Counted from the first letter of the stretch, positions 16,505 through 26,124 are shown. The stretch: DNA of 64,000 nucleotides from JAEULH01 sp963805915 (GCA_963805915.1 CAWDWD010000017.1:60682-124681); one strand, 5' to 3'. Made by a program: numbers and translations. Notes: generated by a model from the letters alone, not told the origin.

Positions 16505-18394
16505 GTGCGTCACGACGAAGACAGCGGCTCGCTGATCCAGCGGGTCACCGCCGCGACCCTCAAGGCGGTCGCCGGCCGCGGCGATATCACCGTCGCCTAT
16601 GCCTCGGGCGAGGCCGACCTGCGCGGGACCCGCGTCAAGCTGCCGACCCCGTCGTCGCGGCCGACCGGCGCCGAGGTGGTCCGCCTCCGCGGGATCGCCG
16701 ACAACGCCGCGCTCACCTTGCGCTACCACGACGCCGGACTGCACGAGAAGCTGGTCCCGAGCGGACAGTCGGCCAAGGCCATGTTCGACGCCGTCGAGCA
16801 GGTTCGGGTTCAGGCCATGGGCAGCCGTCGGCTCGCCGGCGTCGCCGCCAATCTCGACGCCCTGTGCGAGCAGACCAGCCGGGCCAAGGGCTTCGGCCAG
16901 CCAGATGCCGGTAACGAAGCATTTTTTGCCGACGCGGTCAGCCTGCTTGTCCGCGAGCGGCTGATGGGCGGGCGCGCGCCGGCCGGTGCGGAGGCGCTGC
17001 TCGATCGCTGGCGGCCGGTGATCCAGGAGCGCTGCGGCGAACAGCTCAAGCACCTCGGCGAAGCGGTGGCCAACCAGCGTGCGTTCTCGGCCAAGGTCTT
17101 GGAGATGATGCGCTCGCTCGGGCTGGTCGACGACGATCCGTTTTCGTCCGAGAACGAGGAAACGCCCGACCAGGGCGAGGGCGACGATGACGAGGCCGGC
17201 CAGGACCAGAGCGAGATGCAAGGCATGGACGGCGGCGGCTCGGAGAGCTCCACGTCGGCGGCCGGCGGAACCGACGCCGAGCTCGCCCAGGACAGCGGCG
17301 AGAAGGCATCCGGCGACGAGCTCGATCCCGGCGAGGGCGGCCAAACGCCGGCCGGCCCAAGCGCCCGGCGCAACCGTTCCGACCCCCGAAGCGAGCCGGA
17401 ACGGTTCAACTACCGAGCCTTCACGACGGATTACGACGAAGTCGTCGAGGCCGGCAAGCTCGCCGAAGCGTCCGAGCTGACACGGTTACGCACTCAGCTC
17501 GACCAGCAGCTCAGCAGTCTCGAAGGCGTCGTCGCCCGGCTGGCCAATCGGTTGCAGCGCCGCCTGCTCGCGCGCCAGACCCGGGCGTGGCAATTCGATC
17601 TCGAGGACGGCCTGCTCGACTCCGGCCGCCTTGCCCGGATCATCGCCGATCCGACCTACTCGCTGAGCTTCAAGCAGGAGCGCGAAACCGAGTTCCGCGA
17701 CACCGTCGTGACCTTGCTGATCGATAACTCCGGCTCGATGCGCGGCCGGCCCATTACGGTCGCGGCGATGAGCGCGGACATTCTCGCGCGGACCCTGGAG
17801 CGCTGCGGCGTCAAGGTCGAGATCCTCGGCTTCACGACCAAGTCGTGGAAGGGCGGCATGGCCCGCGAGCGCTGGGTCGCGGACGGTCGCGCCAAGCTAC
17901 CCGGCAGGCTTAATGACCTGCGTCACATCATCTACAAGGGCGCCGATCAGCCGTGGCGGCGGGCCCGGCGCAACCTCGGGCTGATGATGCGCGAAGGCCT
18001 GCTCAAGGAGAATATCGACGGCGAGGCCCTGCTTTGGGCCCACGAGCGTCTGATCGCGCGCACCGAACAGCGGCGCATCCTGATGGTCATTTCCGACGGC
18101 GCGCCGGTCGACGACGCGACCCTGTCGGCCAATCCCGGCAACTATCTCGAGCGGCACTTGCGCGCGGTCATCGACTGGATCGAGACCCGCTCGCCGGTCG
18201 AGCTGACGGCCATCGGCATCGGCCACGACGTCACCCGTTACTATCGCCGCGCCGTCACCCTGGTCGACGCCGAGGAGCTTGGCGGCACCATGCTGCACAA
18301 CCTGGCCGACTTGTTCGAAGAACGGATCACGCCCCACGCGCCCGCGCCCGCCTCATCGCCCACCGGCCGGCGCGCCGGCACCGCGCGCTACTGA
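16505..18394 (+). CDS. cobT: aerobic cobaltochelatase, CobT subunit
   Basis: 629-residue partner of CobS. A long helical N-terminal region (1-210) is followed by a very acidic, low-complexity linker (~215-300, rich in Asp, Glu, Gly, Ser) and a C-terminal von Willebrand A domain (~390-600). The MIDAS metal site is visible as TLLIDNSGSMRG, with a further Asp in MVISDGAPVDD. Start is a GTG at 16505, 4 bases after the cobS stop, with no better in-frame ATG. The large CobN subunit is not in this window. Confidence 0.94.
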   Translation: MRHDEDSGSLIQRVTAATLKAVAGRGDITVAYASGEADLRGTRVKLPTPSSRPTGAEVVRLRGIADNAALTLRYHDAGLHEKLVPSGQSAKAMFDAVEQVRVQAMGSRRLAGVAANLDALCEQTSRAKGFGQPDAGNEAFFADAVSLLVRERLMGGRAPAGAEALLDRWRPVIQERCGEQLKHLGEAVANQRAFSAKVLEMMRSLGLVDDDPFSSENEETPDQGEGDDDEAGQDQSEMQGMDGGGSESSTSAAGGTDAELAQDSGEKASGDELDPGEGGQTPAGPSARRNRSDPRSEPERFNYRAFTTDYDEVVEAGKLAEASELTRLRTQLDQQLSSLEGVVARLANRLQRRLLARQTRAWQFDLEDGLLDSGRLARIIADPTYSLSFKQERETEFRDTVVTLLIDNSGSMRGRPITVAAMSADILARTLERCGVKVEILGFTTKSWKGGMARERWVADGRAKLPGRLNDLRHIIYKGADQPWRRARRNLGLMMREGLLKENIDGEALLWAHERLIARTEQRRILMVISDGAPVDDATLSANPGNYLERHLRAVIDWIETRSPVELTAIGIGHDVTRYYRRAVTLVDAEELGGTMLHNLADLFEERITPHAPAPASSPTGRRAGTARY

Positions 18395-18479
18395 GCGCCC
18401 GCGCTCGCGAAGGCATTGCCGCGACGACGCTTCGCTGTGCGAGGCTCCATTACGGGGCGCCGTCAACCGCCGTGTCGGC

Positions 18480-19250
18480 TCACAGGGCTTCGTTCAACAG
18501 CGCCGTGGTTCGTTGCCAAGCAAGCTTGGCGTCGGCTTCGTCGTAGTGGCCGCCGCTGGGGTTGGCGAAGGCGTGGTCGGCATCGTACCAGTAGACCGTA
18601 TACGGCTTGTCCGCCTGCTCCATCGCCACTTCAAAGGCTGTTACCATCTTGGCGTTGATCCACTCGTCGCGGGTGGCGAAGTGGCCGAGGACCGGGCCGT
18701 GGAGGCGGGCGAGTTGGTCCGCCGGCTTGTCGACCTTGCCGTAGTAGACGATCGTGGCGTCAACCGGCTCGGCGATCGAGGCGTTAAGCGACCAGCCGCC
18801 GCCGAAGCACCAGCCGATCGTCGCCACTTTGCCGGTGGCCTTCTCGTGCGCCTTCAGCCAGCGCAGCCAGGAGACCAGGGTATCGGTGGCGGCGTCGGGA
18901 TCGACCGCCTGCATGAGCGCGCGTGCGCCGTCGCGGGTGTCCGCTGCCTTGCCGCCGTAGAGGTCGACCGCGAGCGCCATCCTGCCCTCCTTGGCCAGTT
19001 CGGCCGCGACCGACTTGATCTGGTCATTGAGCCCCCACCATTCGTGAATGAGCAGGACGGCGGGCGCGGGTGTGCGCTCGGGCATGGCCAGGGCGGCGGC
19101 GACCTTGCGTCCGCCGACCGTTTCGATCTCGACGGTGGCGAGCGAATCCGCCGCCGCGCGGGCGAGCTTCGGATCGGCGAGGACGGCGGCGAGCGGCATT
19201 CCCGCGGCCAGGCCCTGGACGAGGCGGCGCCGGCTGAGCTTGAGTGTCAT
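18480..19250 (-). CDS. dienelactone hydrolase family protein, exported
   Basis: Alpha/beta hydrolase of the dienelactone-hydrolase group. The N-terminus has a Tat-like signal (LSRRRLVQGLAAG, then Ala-rich cleavage region to AAADS), so it probably acts in the periplasm. Catalytic triad candidates: nucleophile Cys in GWCFGGGWS, Asp in FATRDEWIN and His in WYDADHAFAN. 256 aa from ATG 19250. It converges with cobT and is divergent from the phytase-like gene. The natural substrate is unknown; many such proteins are general carboxylesterases. Confidence 0.85.
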   Translation of the reverse strand: MTLKLSRRRLVQGLAAGMPLAAVLADPKLARAAADSLATVEIETVGGRKVAAALAMPERTPAPAVLLIHEWWGLNDQIKSVAAELAKEGRMALAVDLYGGKAADTRDGARALMQAVDPDAATDTLVSWLRWLKAHEKATGKVATIGWCFGGGWSLNASIAEPVDATIVYYGKVDKPADQLARLHGPVLGHFATRDEWINAKMVTAFEVAMEQADKPYTVYWYDADHAFANPSGGHYDEADAKLAWQRTTALLNEAL

Positions 19251-19352
19251 CGCGTACTCCTCCCTGAGTGCCGCAACGCGGCTTTCGAGCACCAGATGTG
19301 GGTAGGCGTAGGACCCTGGGAAAGACGCAGCGACTCGCCTATTTTGCGCACT

Positions 19353-20373
19353 ATGATCAGCGCCCTTCGATCCCCGACCCATTTCGACCGGCGGCATCTC
19401 CGGCTTGCGCCGTTTTTGGCCGGGCTTGTGGCCGGGCTTGGGTTGCTGGTCGCGTGTCACGGCGCGCGCGCCGAGGCGGCGCCGGCGGTGCCCCTGGAAA
19501 TCAGAGCGAGCGCCGTGCCGATGGACGGCCAACACCAAACGTTAAGCCAAGCCGGCGCCTTACGTTATCGCGGCGGCGTCCAGTTGACGTCCAGTAACCC
19601 CAATTTCGGCGGGTTGTCGGCGTTGGCCGTGAGCGCCGACGGAGCGAGTTTCACCGCCATTTCCGACACTGGCTCCTGGGTCCGCGGCGCCTTGAGCTAC
19701 GATGCGTCCGGCGATCTCGCCGGCGTCGGCGCCGCGTCGATCGGGCCGCTTCACGATCCGCGCGGCGCGCCTTTGGTCGGCAAGGCCCTCGGCGACGCCG
19801 AGTTCGATGGCCGCCGATGGACGCGGCGGCATCTTCGTCGGTTTCGAGCGTCGCCATCGGATCTGGCGCTACCCGGCGCTCGATGGACCGGCGAAGGCGG
19901 TCAAGGCGCCGAAAGGGCTGAGCAAGGCGCCCGCCAACGGCGGGCTCGAGGCGTTGGCGCGCCTCAACGATGGCCGCTATCTCGCGCTGAGCGAATCCCT
20001 CCCGGCCGATGGCGGCACCCGCGGCTGGATCGGGAGCCCCGGCCATTGGTCGCCGCTGAGCCTTGCCGTCGAAGGCCGCTTCGCCGCCACCGACGCGGCG
20101 AGCCTGCCCGATGGTGACGTAATCATTCTTGAACGCCGCTTTCCCCCGCTCGGCGCGCGGCTGATCCGCGTGCGCGCGAAGCTGCTCGTCCCCGGCGCGA
20201 CGCTTACCGGCGACGAGCTGGCGCGGCTCGAAGGCTCGTCCACGCTCGACAACATGGAAGGCATCGCGGTGCGCCAGGGCCGCTATGGCGAGACGCTGAT
20301 CTATCTCATCTCCGACGACAACTTCAATCCGCTGCAGCGGACCCTGCTGATGATGTTCGAGCTCCGCCCGTGA
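19353..20373 (+). pseudogene. esterase-like-activity-of-phytase domain protein, frameshifted
   Basis: An exported protein of the phytase-like esterase family (PF13449 type). The signal-like segment FLAGLVAGLGLLVACHGARA starts ~25 residues in. The first frame reads GGLSALAVSADGASFTAISD and ends its homology at GKALGDAE. One extra T near 19801-19803 is needed to pass to the second frame, which continues MAADGRGGIFVGFERRHRIWRY and ends STLDNMEGIAV ... FELRP. Apart from that base the gene looks complete. The last codon overlaps the exporter start (GTGA at 20370-20373), so the two are coupled. Confidence 0.78.
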
Positions 20374-22274
20374 GGCGAACCCCGTCAAGCCAGGCGTCGG
20401 GACACGCGGGCGCGGCGGCTGAGGCCAGCGAGACCGACGCCCGGCGCAGTACGTGGCGCGCGGACGTGAGCGTCATTAAGACCCTGCTGCCCTACCTCTG
20501 GCCCAGGGGCGAGATCGAACTGCGCGTCCGGGTCATCCTCGCGGTGATCTTTCTGGTCGCGGCCAAGGGCTTCAACGTCGTCGTGCCGTGGCTCTACAAG
20601 GGTGTCGTCGACGCGCTGAGCCCCAAGGACGCCGCGATCGCGGTGGCCGTGCCCATCGCGCTGCTCGCGGCGTACGCCGGGGCGCGGGTGCTGTCGCAGG
20701 CCTTCGGCGAGTTGCGCGACGGCGTTTTCGCCCGCGTCGCCCAGCGCGCGATCCGCCAGGCGGGCCTGCAAACTTTCCGCCATCTCCAGCACCTCAGCTT
20801 GCGCTTCCACCTCGATCGGCGCACCGGCGCGATCAGCCGGGCCATCGAGCGCGGTACCAAGGGCATCGAGTTCCTGCTCAGCTTCATGCTGTTCAACGTC
20901 CTGCCGACGATCCTCGAGGTGCTCCTGGTCTGCGGCATTCTCTGGTGGCTGTTCGGGGTCTGGTATGCCGCCGTGACCTTCGTGTGCATCGGCGGCTACA
21001 TCGCCTGGACCGTGATCGTGACCGAGTGGCGGACCAAGTACCGCCGGACCATGAACCAGTCCGACAGCGAGGCCCACACCAAGGCCATCGACAGCCTGCT
21101 GAATTTCGAGACGGTCAAGTACTTCGGCAACGAGGACCATGAGGCGCGCCGCTTCGACACCGCGCTCGCGACCTACGAGCGGGCCGCGGTCAAGAGCAAG
21201 GTGACCTTGAGCCTGCTCAACATCGGCCAGGGCGCGATCATCGCCGTGGGCCTGGTCGCGTTGATGCTGATGGCCGGCTTCGGCGTCGCCGCGGGCCGGT
21301 TGACCATCGGCGATTTCGTCATGGTCAACGCCTACCTGATCCAGCTCTATCTGCCGCTCAACTTCCTCGGCTTCGTCTACCGCGAGATCAAGCAGTCGCT
21401 GACCGACATGGAGCAGATGTTCACCCTGCTCGACGTCAAGGCCGAGGTCGAGGATATGGCCGGCGCGCGGGCCCTGGTCGTCGACGGCGGCGCCATCGAA
21501 TTCGACTCCGTCGGCTTCGCCTACGACGCCCGGCGCAAGGTCCTCGACGGGGTCTCGTTCAAGGTGCCGGCCGGCTCGTCGCTCGCCATCGTCGGGCCAA
21601 GCGGCGCCGGCAAGTCGACGATCTCGCGGCTGCTCTACCGGTTCTACGAGCTCGGCGAGGGGCGCATATTGATCGACGGACAGGACGTGCGCGGCGTGAC
21701 GCAAGCCAGCCTGCGCGCGGCCATCGGCATCGTTCCGCAGGACACCGTGCTATTCAATGACACCATTTTCTACAACATCGCCTATGGCCGGCCGGAGGCC
21801 TCGCCGGCGGAGGTCGAGCAGGCGGCGCGGCTGGCGCGGATCCACGACTTCATCATGGCCTTGCCGGACGGCTACCACACCACCGTCGGCGAACGCGGCC
21901 TGAAGCTCTCCGGCGGCGAGAAGCAGCGGGTCGCGATCGCCAGGACGATCTTGAAACGGCCGTGCATCTTGATGTTCGACGAGGCGACCTCGGCGCTCGA
22001 CACCCATACCGAAAAGGAAATCCAGGCCTCCCTGCGCGAGGTCTCGGCCGGGCGGACGACGCTGGCGATCGCCCACCGGCTATCGACGGTGGTCGACGCC
22101 GACGAGATCATCGTGCTTGAGGCCGGGCGGATCGCGGAACGCGGCCGCCATCTCGACCTGCTCGCGCACGGCGGCCGCTACGCCGAGATGTGGGAACGCC
22201 AGCAGCAGGTCGAAGAAGCCCGCGAGGTTCTCGAACACGCCGGCGAAGAGGAAGCCGCCCAAGCCGCCGAGTAG
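20370..22274 (+). CDS. Atm1-type ABC exporter
   Basis: Half-size ABC exporter of the Atm1/HMT1 group, thought to export glutathione-linked sulfur or metal conjugates across the inner membrane. Six-helix membrane domain (residues ~45-340), with family signature RYQGTKG-like segment RAIERGTKGIEFLLSFMLFN and NFETVKYFGNE. Nucleotide-binding domain: Walker A GPSGAGKST, signature LSGGEKQR, Walker B ILMFDEATSALD, H-loop AHRLS. 634 aa, normal. Starts at GTG 20370 inside the stop of the preceding gene. Confidence 0.93.
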   Translation: MRRTPSSQASGHAGAAAEASETDARRSTWRADVSVIKTLLPYLWPRGEIELRVRVILAVIFLVAAKGFNVVVPWLYKGVVDALSPKDAAIAVAVPIALLAAYAGARVLSQAFGELRDGVFARVAQRAIRQAGLQTFRHLQHLSLRFHLDRRTGAISRAIERGTKGIEFLLSFMLFNVLPTILEVLLVCGILWWLFGVWYAAVTFVCIGGYIAWTVIVTEWRTKYRRTMNQSDSEAHTKAIDSLLNFETVKYFGNEDHEARRFDTALATYERAAVKSKVTLSLLNIGQGAIIAVGLVALMLMAGFGVAAGRLTIGDFVMVNAYLIQLYLPLNFLGFVYREIKQSLTDMEQMFTLLDVKAEVEDMAGARALVVDGGAIEFDSVGFAYDARRKVLDGVSFKVPAGSSLAIVGPSGAGKSTISRLLYRFYELGEGRILIDGQDVRGVTQASLRAAIGIVPQDTVLFNDTIFYNIAYGRPEASPAEVEQAARLARIHDFIMALPDGYHTTVGERGLKLSGGEKQRVAIARTILKRPCILMFDEATSALDTHTEKEIQASLREVSAGRTTLAIAHRLSTVVDADEIIVLEAGRIAERGRHLDLLAHGGRYAEMWERQQQVEEAREVLEHAGEEEAAQAAE

Positions 22275-22505
22275 CGCCTGCGTCAGGGGGCTCGGGGAGG
22301 CGTTCAGAGCGCGATGACCTCAAGCGGAAGCATGGCCCCCCGGCGTTCGCGACGAGGCCCCGCGTTCCTTGGGTTCGAGGTAAACTGTTGAGAGCGTGTC
22401 CAACCAGTGGAATACTGAAGCTGGGCGGATCGGCCGTCCAATAGGTTGTCGGCCGGCTGTCGCTGGCGGCCGGGCGACAAGAAGAAGTATCGGGAGGAAA
22501 CGCTC
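22275..22505 (+). other. intergenic region upstream of dodecin
   Basis: 230 bases with no recognisable gene. It ends with a strong GGGAGG site at about 22492-22497, eight bases before the dodecin ATG. Confidence 0.4.
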
Positions 22506-22721
22506 ATGAGCACATACAGAGTCATCCGTCTCGTTGGGAGCAGCCCGAACTCGTGGGAAGAAGCCGCCAGATCCGCCGTCGAGGGGGCGGCGCAGCACCT
22601 AGAGGATCTGAGGGTTGCCGAGGTTGAGCTGCTCGACATGAGGATGCTGGACAACAAAGTCGTCGAGTATCGTGCGCGAATCCATGCTTCGTTCCGCTAC
22701 CATCCGGAGAAAAGCCAGTAG
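22506..22721 (+). CDS. dodecin (flavin-binding protein)
   Basis: A 71-residue dodecin. These proteins form hollow 12-mers that bind riboflavin-type flavins and buffer or store them. The sequence YRVIRLVGSSPNSWEEAARSA contains the Trp that stacks on the flavin, and RVAEVELLDMRMLDNKVVEYRARI forms the following beta strands. Start ATG 22506 has an ideal Shine-Dalgarno. A free-standing transcription unit. Confidence 0.93.
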   Translation: MSTYRVIRLVGSSPNSWEEAARSAVEGAAQHLEDLRVAEVELLDMRMLDNKVVEYRARIHASFRYHPEKSQ

Positions 22722-22895
22722 GCGTCGGCCGGTTGGACGCGCACGGAGTTAAACCAGCGGCGGTCCTTGGCGGGCCGCCGCTGCCTTATAACGGGGTACA
22801 GCGTCGGCATGAGCCGGGGACGGCGGCGGCCACCGACGCCCCGGGTGCGGGCGGGGTGCGGCCGCACCCATTCATCTCGCTTCAGGCATCTCGCT

Positions 22896-23702
22896 TCACG
22901 CGAGCAGAGCCGGGTCGAAGGGCTCGCGGATGAAGGCCTCGATCGCCTCGAGCGTGTCCTCGGGAACTTCCAGCGTCGGGAAATGCGTCTCGCCGCGCAG
23001 CCGGCGGACCCGGAACCACGGGTGGGCCTCGCCGAAGGCCTGCTGCGACCAGAGGTAGGCGTCGTCCTTCGGCTGGGAATAGAGGTGAAGCGCCGGCAGC
23101 GACGGATGAAGCGACGCCAGCGCGTTTTGCGGGCTACCCCATTGACCGTAGGCCAGGCCAATCTCGCGGGCCGAGCGGGCCCACATCTCCTGGCCGTAGC
23201 CGCCCATGTCCTCGCTGATATGGCGGACAAGCTCGGGAAGATTGGCCCGGCCCATCCATGAGGAGAACAGGTTGGCGCGGGTCTTGCGCCAACGCTGAGG
23301 ATCGCGCAGGCCGTTCAGCGTGGCCAGGAATGTCGCCGGCGGCGCAGTCATAACCCAGTCGAGGAATACCGTGCGCGTGACCCGCTCGCCAAGCCGCCGG
23401 CGCAAGGTCACCGCGATCCAGCCGGCATGCGAGATGGTGACAGGAATGACTTCCCCGACACCGCGCTCATCGAGCAGCCGGATGAGGTCGGCGACGAGAT
23501 CCTCGGCGGTGAAATCGCGCTCGGCCGGAGCGGACTCGCCGTGACCGCGCCAGTCGACGCTGAGAACCCGGCGGTTACGGCTCGCCAGCTCGGCGACGCG
23601 GCTGAAGACGCTGCGGTTTTCGCACCAAGCGGGCAGGCACAACAACGCCGGCCCGCCGCTACCGGCGTCGTCGAAGGCTATCGCGAGATCGGCCATACGC
23701 AT
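22896..23702 (-). CDS. alpha/beta hydrolase related to cofactor-free dioxygenase Hod
   Basis: 268-residue alpha/beta hydrolase. From memory of the family, it aligns along its whole length with 1H-3-hydroxy-4-oxoquinaldine 2,4-dioxygenase: LPAWCENRSVF, VDWRGHGES, TISHAGWIAV (nucleophile Ser), FLDWVM (Asp), DPQRWRKTRANLF, YSQPKDD, HPWFRVRRL and GETHFP (catalytic His). Where Hod has a His in its WCHDH motif this protein has Glu-Asn (WCENR), so activity may differ. It lies 32 bases downstream of mnmA on the same strand, so probably one operon. Could also be an ordinary esterase. Confidence 0.72.
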   Translation of the reverse strand: MRMADLAIAFDDAGSGGPALLCLPAWCENRSVFSRVAELASRNRRVLSVDWRGHGESAPAERDFTAEDLVADLIRLLDERGVGEVIPVTISHAGWIAVTLRRRLGERVTRTVFLDWVMTAPPATFLATLNGLRDPQRWRKTRANLFSSWMGRANLPELVRHISEDMGGYGQEMWARSAREIGLAYGQWGSPQNALASLHPSLPALHLYSQPKDDAYLWSQQAFGEAHPWFRVRRLRGETHFPTLEVPEDTLEAIEAFIREPFDPALLA

Positions 23703-23734
23703 GGCGCCATCCTGCGACGTTTACCGTGCCAACT

Positions 23735-24880
23735 TCAAGCGTTTGTCGGAGCCGGGCCGGGGTCTCGCGGAATGTCACGGCGGATCCAGCCGCCGCCGAG
23801 CACCCGGTCGCCACGGTAGAAGACGCACGCCTGGCCGGGTGCGATGCCGGCTTGCGGTGCGTCGAGGACGACCTCGGCGGCGCCACCATCCCCGCCGTCC
23901 GGGAACACGCGCGCGGCGGCCGGCGGCTGCGACGAGCGCAGCTTGACTTCGACGCGGACGCCCTTGGCCGCCGGCGGCGCGTCGTCGAGCCAGTTGAGCT
24001 CGCCGACGCAAAGCCGCCGGCGCAGCAACGCCTCGTAGGGGCCGACCACCACCCGCGCCGTGTCCGGCTCGATCCGGACGACGAACAGCGGCTCGCCGGC
24101 GCTGATGCCGAGGCCGCGGCGCTGGCCGACGGTGAACCGGGCAATGCCGTCGTGGCGGCCGAGCACCGCGCCGTCGAGAGCTGCGATCTCGCCCGGGCGC
24201 TGCGCATCGGGACGCAGGCGCTCGAGCACGCGGGCGTAGCCGCCGGTCGGCACGAAGCAGATGTCCTGGCTGTCGGCCTTGGCGGCGACGGCGAGGCCGA
24301 ACCGGCGCGCCAGTGCGCGTGCCTCGTCCTTGCGCAAATCGCCGAGCGGAAAGCGGAGGAAGGCCAATTGCGCCGGCGTGGTCGCGAACAGGAAGTAGCT
24401 CTGGTCGCGCTCCGGGGAGGCGGCGCGGCGCAGTTCCGGGCCGCGCGGGCCCACCGTCCGGCGGACATAGTGGCCGGTGGCCAAGGCATCGGCGCCGAGA
24501 TCGCGGGCGGTTTCCAGCAGGTCGGTGAACTTGATCTTCTGGTTGCAGCGCACGCAAGGGATCGGCGTCGCCCCGGCGAGATAGGTGTCGGCGAAATCGT
24601 CGATGACCTGGCTTTGGAAGCGCTGCTCGTAATCGAGCACATAGTGGGCGATGCCGAGGCGGTCGGCGACCCGGCGCGCGTCATGGATGTCCTGCCCGGC
24701 GCAGCAGCTCCCGGCCTTGGCCGTTGCCTCGCCGTGGTCATAGAGCTGCAGGGTGATGCCGACGACATCGAAGCCCTGCTCGGCCATCATCGCCGCCGTC
24801 GCCGAGCTGTCGACTCCGCCGGACATGGCGACGACGACGCGGGTGTCGCGGGGGTTTTTGTCGATGCCGAGCGCGTTCAT
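23735..24880 (-). CDS. mnmA: tRNA-uridine 2-sulfurtransferase MnmA
   Basis: Adds sulfur at position 2 of the wobble uridine in tRNA-Lys, -Glu and -Gln. The PP-loop VVVAMSGGVDSSATA lies near residue 15-30. The catalytic Cys pair is present: first in PIPCVRCNQKIKF (~residue 110), second in SQDICFVPTGGY (~205). ARFTVGQRRGLGI is a conserved tRNA-binding segment. 381 aa, normal. Start ATG 24880. The downstream hydrolase gene is probably co-transcribed. Confidence 0.95.
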   Translation of the reverse strand: MNALGIDKNPRDTRVVVAMSGGVDSSATAAMMAEQGFDVVGITLQLYDHGEATAKAGSCCAGQDIHDARRVADRLGIAHYVLDYEQRFQSQVIDDFADTYLAGATPIPCVRCNQKIKFTDLLETARDLGADALATGHYVRRTVGPRGPELRRAASPERDQSYFLFATTPAQLAFLRFPLGDLRKDEARALARRFGLAVAAKADSQDICFVPTGGYARVLERLRPDAQRPGEIAALDGAVLGRHDGIARFTVGQRRGLGISAGEPLFVVRIEPDTARVVVGPYEALLRRRLCVGELNWLDDAPPAAKGVRVEVKLRSSQPPAAARVFPDGGDGGAAEVVLDAPQAGIAPGQACVFYRGDRVLGGGWIRRDIPRDPGPAPTNA

Positions 24881-24917
24881 AAGGGCCGATATGGCCCGGC
24901 GCGGAGTGAGGGCAAGC

Positions 24918-24981
24918 AGTCAAACGCCCAAGTCAGACGCCCAAGTCCCAAGTCAGAAGCCAAAGTCAGGCGCCCAAGTCA
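24918..24981 (-). repeat. short imperfect tandem repeats between mnmA and fbaA
   Basis: About five imperfect copies of a 13-base unit. On the + strand the copies read CAAGTCAGACGCC, CAAGTCAGAAGCC, AAAGTCAGGCGCC and CAAGTCAGGGTGCC-like, with one shortened copy between. They fill the short gap upstream of mnmA and next to a strong hairpin. Confidence 0.7.
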
Positions 24982-25014
24982 GGGTGCCGGCATTATTAAT
25001 TCGTGCCGGCACCC
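24982..25014 (-). terminator. strong hairpin downstream of fbaA
   Basis: GGGTGCCGGCA (24982-24992) and TGCCGGCACCC (25004-25014) form a perfect 11-bp stem with an 11-base AT-rich loop. It begins 13 bases beyond the fbaA stop on that strand. No T-run, so either a Rho-independent terminator of the GC-rich type or a 3'-end stabiliser. Confidence 0.6.
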
Positions 25015-25026
25015 CCGCTTCGACGA

Positions 25027-26124
25027 CTACGCTTGGGCGAGAGACTTGCCCTTGGAACCGAGATCGACGAACGCCTCGCTCAGCCGGTCGATCAAACCGA
25101 CTTCGGCCGCGCGCAGCCACTTGCGCGGGTCGTAGAACTTCTTGAACGGGGTGCCGTCGTCCGGGTCGATCTGATACTTGAACGCCTTCGGATGCGCCTC
25201 GACGAACTTGCCGGCCGCCTCGGAGAAGGCGAACTGGGTATCGGTATCGATGTTCATCTTGAACACGCCGTAGCTGACCGCTTCCTTGATCTGGCCCTTG
25301 TCGGAACCCGAACCGCCGTGGAACACGAGGTTGAGCGGGTTGGCGCCGACGTTGTGGCTGCGGCTGACCAGGTCCTGTGATCCTTTCAGGATCTCCGGGC
25401 GGAGCTTGACGTTGCCCGGCTTGTAGACGCCGTGGACGTTGCCGAACGACGCCGCGACCGAGAACGAGCCGATGGGATTGAGCTTGTCGAAGGCCTGGAG
25501 GACGTCTTCCGGCTGGGTGTACAGCTTGGAATTGTCGGCGCTCTCGTCGAACTCGCCGCCGATGCCGTCTTCCTCGCCGCCGGTGACGCCAAGCTCGATT
25601 TCGAGGCTCATGCCCATCGGCGCCATCCGCTTGAGGATCCGCGCGCACTCGCCGAGATTCCACTCGATCGGCTCCTCGGACAGATCGAGCATGTGCGAGC
25701 TGTAGAGCGGCTTGCCGGTCTCCTTGTAGAAGGCCTCGCTGTGGTCGAGCAGCGCCTCGACCCACGGGATCAGCTTCTTGTTGGCGTGGTCGGTATGGAG
25801 CACGACGCAGACGCCATAATGCTTGGCCAGCAGGTGGACATGACGGGCCGCCGAAACGGCGCCGAGAACCTTCGCGGCATTGCCGTCGGCCAGGCCCTGG
25901 CCGGCGTAGAACTGCGCGCCGCCGTTCGAAAGCTGAATGATGACATCGGACTTGTTCTTGGCGGCGGCCTCGAGAACCGCGTTGACGGTGTTGGTCCCGG
26001 TGACGTTGACGGCCGGAAGGGCGTAGCCGCCCGCCTTGCAGGCCGCGACAAGCGCCTCGTAATCCTTGCCCGTTACGACGCCCGGCTTAAGGCCGGCCTT
26101 CGATTGTACTGCAGCTTCTCCCAT
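25027..26124 (-). CDS. fbaA: class II fructose-bisphosphate aldolase
   Basis: Zinc-dependent aldolase splitting fructose-1,6-bisphosphate in glycolysis and making it in gluconeogenesis. Zinc and substrate motifs: VVLHTDHANKK, SSHMLDLSEEP, LEIELGVTGGEEDG and LVFHGGSGSDKGQ. 365 aa, matching the long E. coli FbaA-type (class IIA) rather than the shorter tagatose-type enzymes. ATG 26124 is preceded on its strand by AGGAGAG at suitable spacing; the longer frame upstream has no family similarity. Confidence 0.95.
   Translation of the reverse strand: MGEAAVQSKAGLKPGVVTGKDYEALVAACKAGGYALPAVNVTGTNTVNAVLEAAAKNKSDVIIQLSNGGAQFYAGQGLADGNAAKVLGAVSAARHVHLLAKHYGVCVVLHTDHANKKLIPWVEALLDHSEAFYKETGKPLYSSHMLDLSEEPIEWNLGECARILKRMAPMGMSLEIELGVTGGEEDGIGGEFDESADNSKLYTQPEDVLQAFDKLNPIGSFSVAASFGNVHGVYKPGNVKLRPEILKGSQDLVSRSHNVGANPLNLVFHGGSGSDKGQIKEAVSYGVFKMNIDTDTQFAFSEAAGKFVEAHPKAFKYQIDPDDGTPFKKFYDPRKWLRAAEVGLIDRLSEAFVDLGSKGKSLAQA

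Noticed and set aside
18279..19352. Long + strand frame leading into the phytase-like gene
   Set aside because: The first ~350 codons are antisense to the dienelactone-hydrolase gene and show no domain; the real gene starts at ATG 19353.
24918..24981. CRISPR-like array
   Set aside because: Units are only 13 bases, directly adjacent, with no spacers; a simple imperfect tandem repeat.
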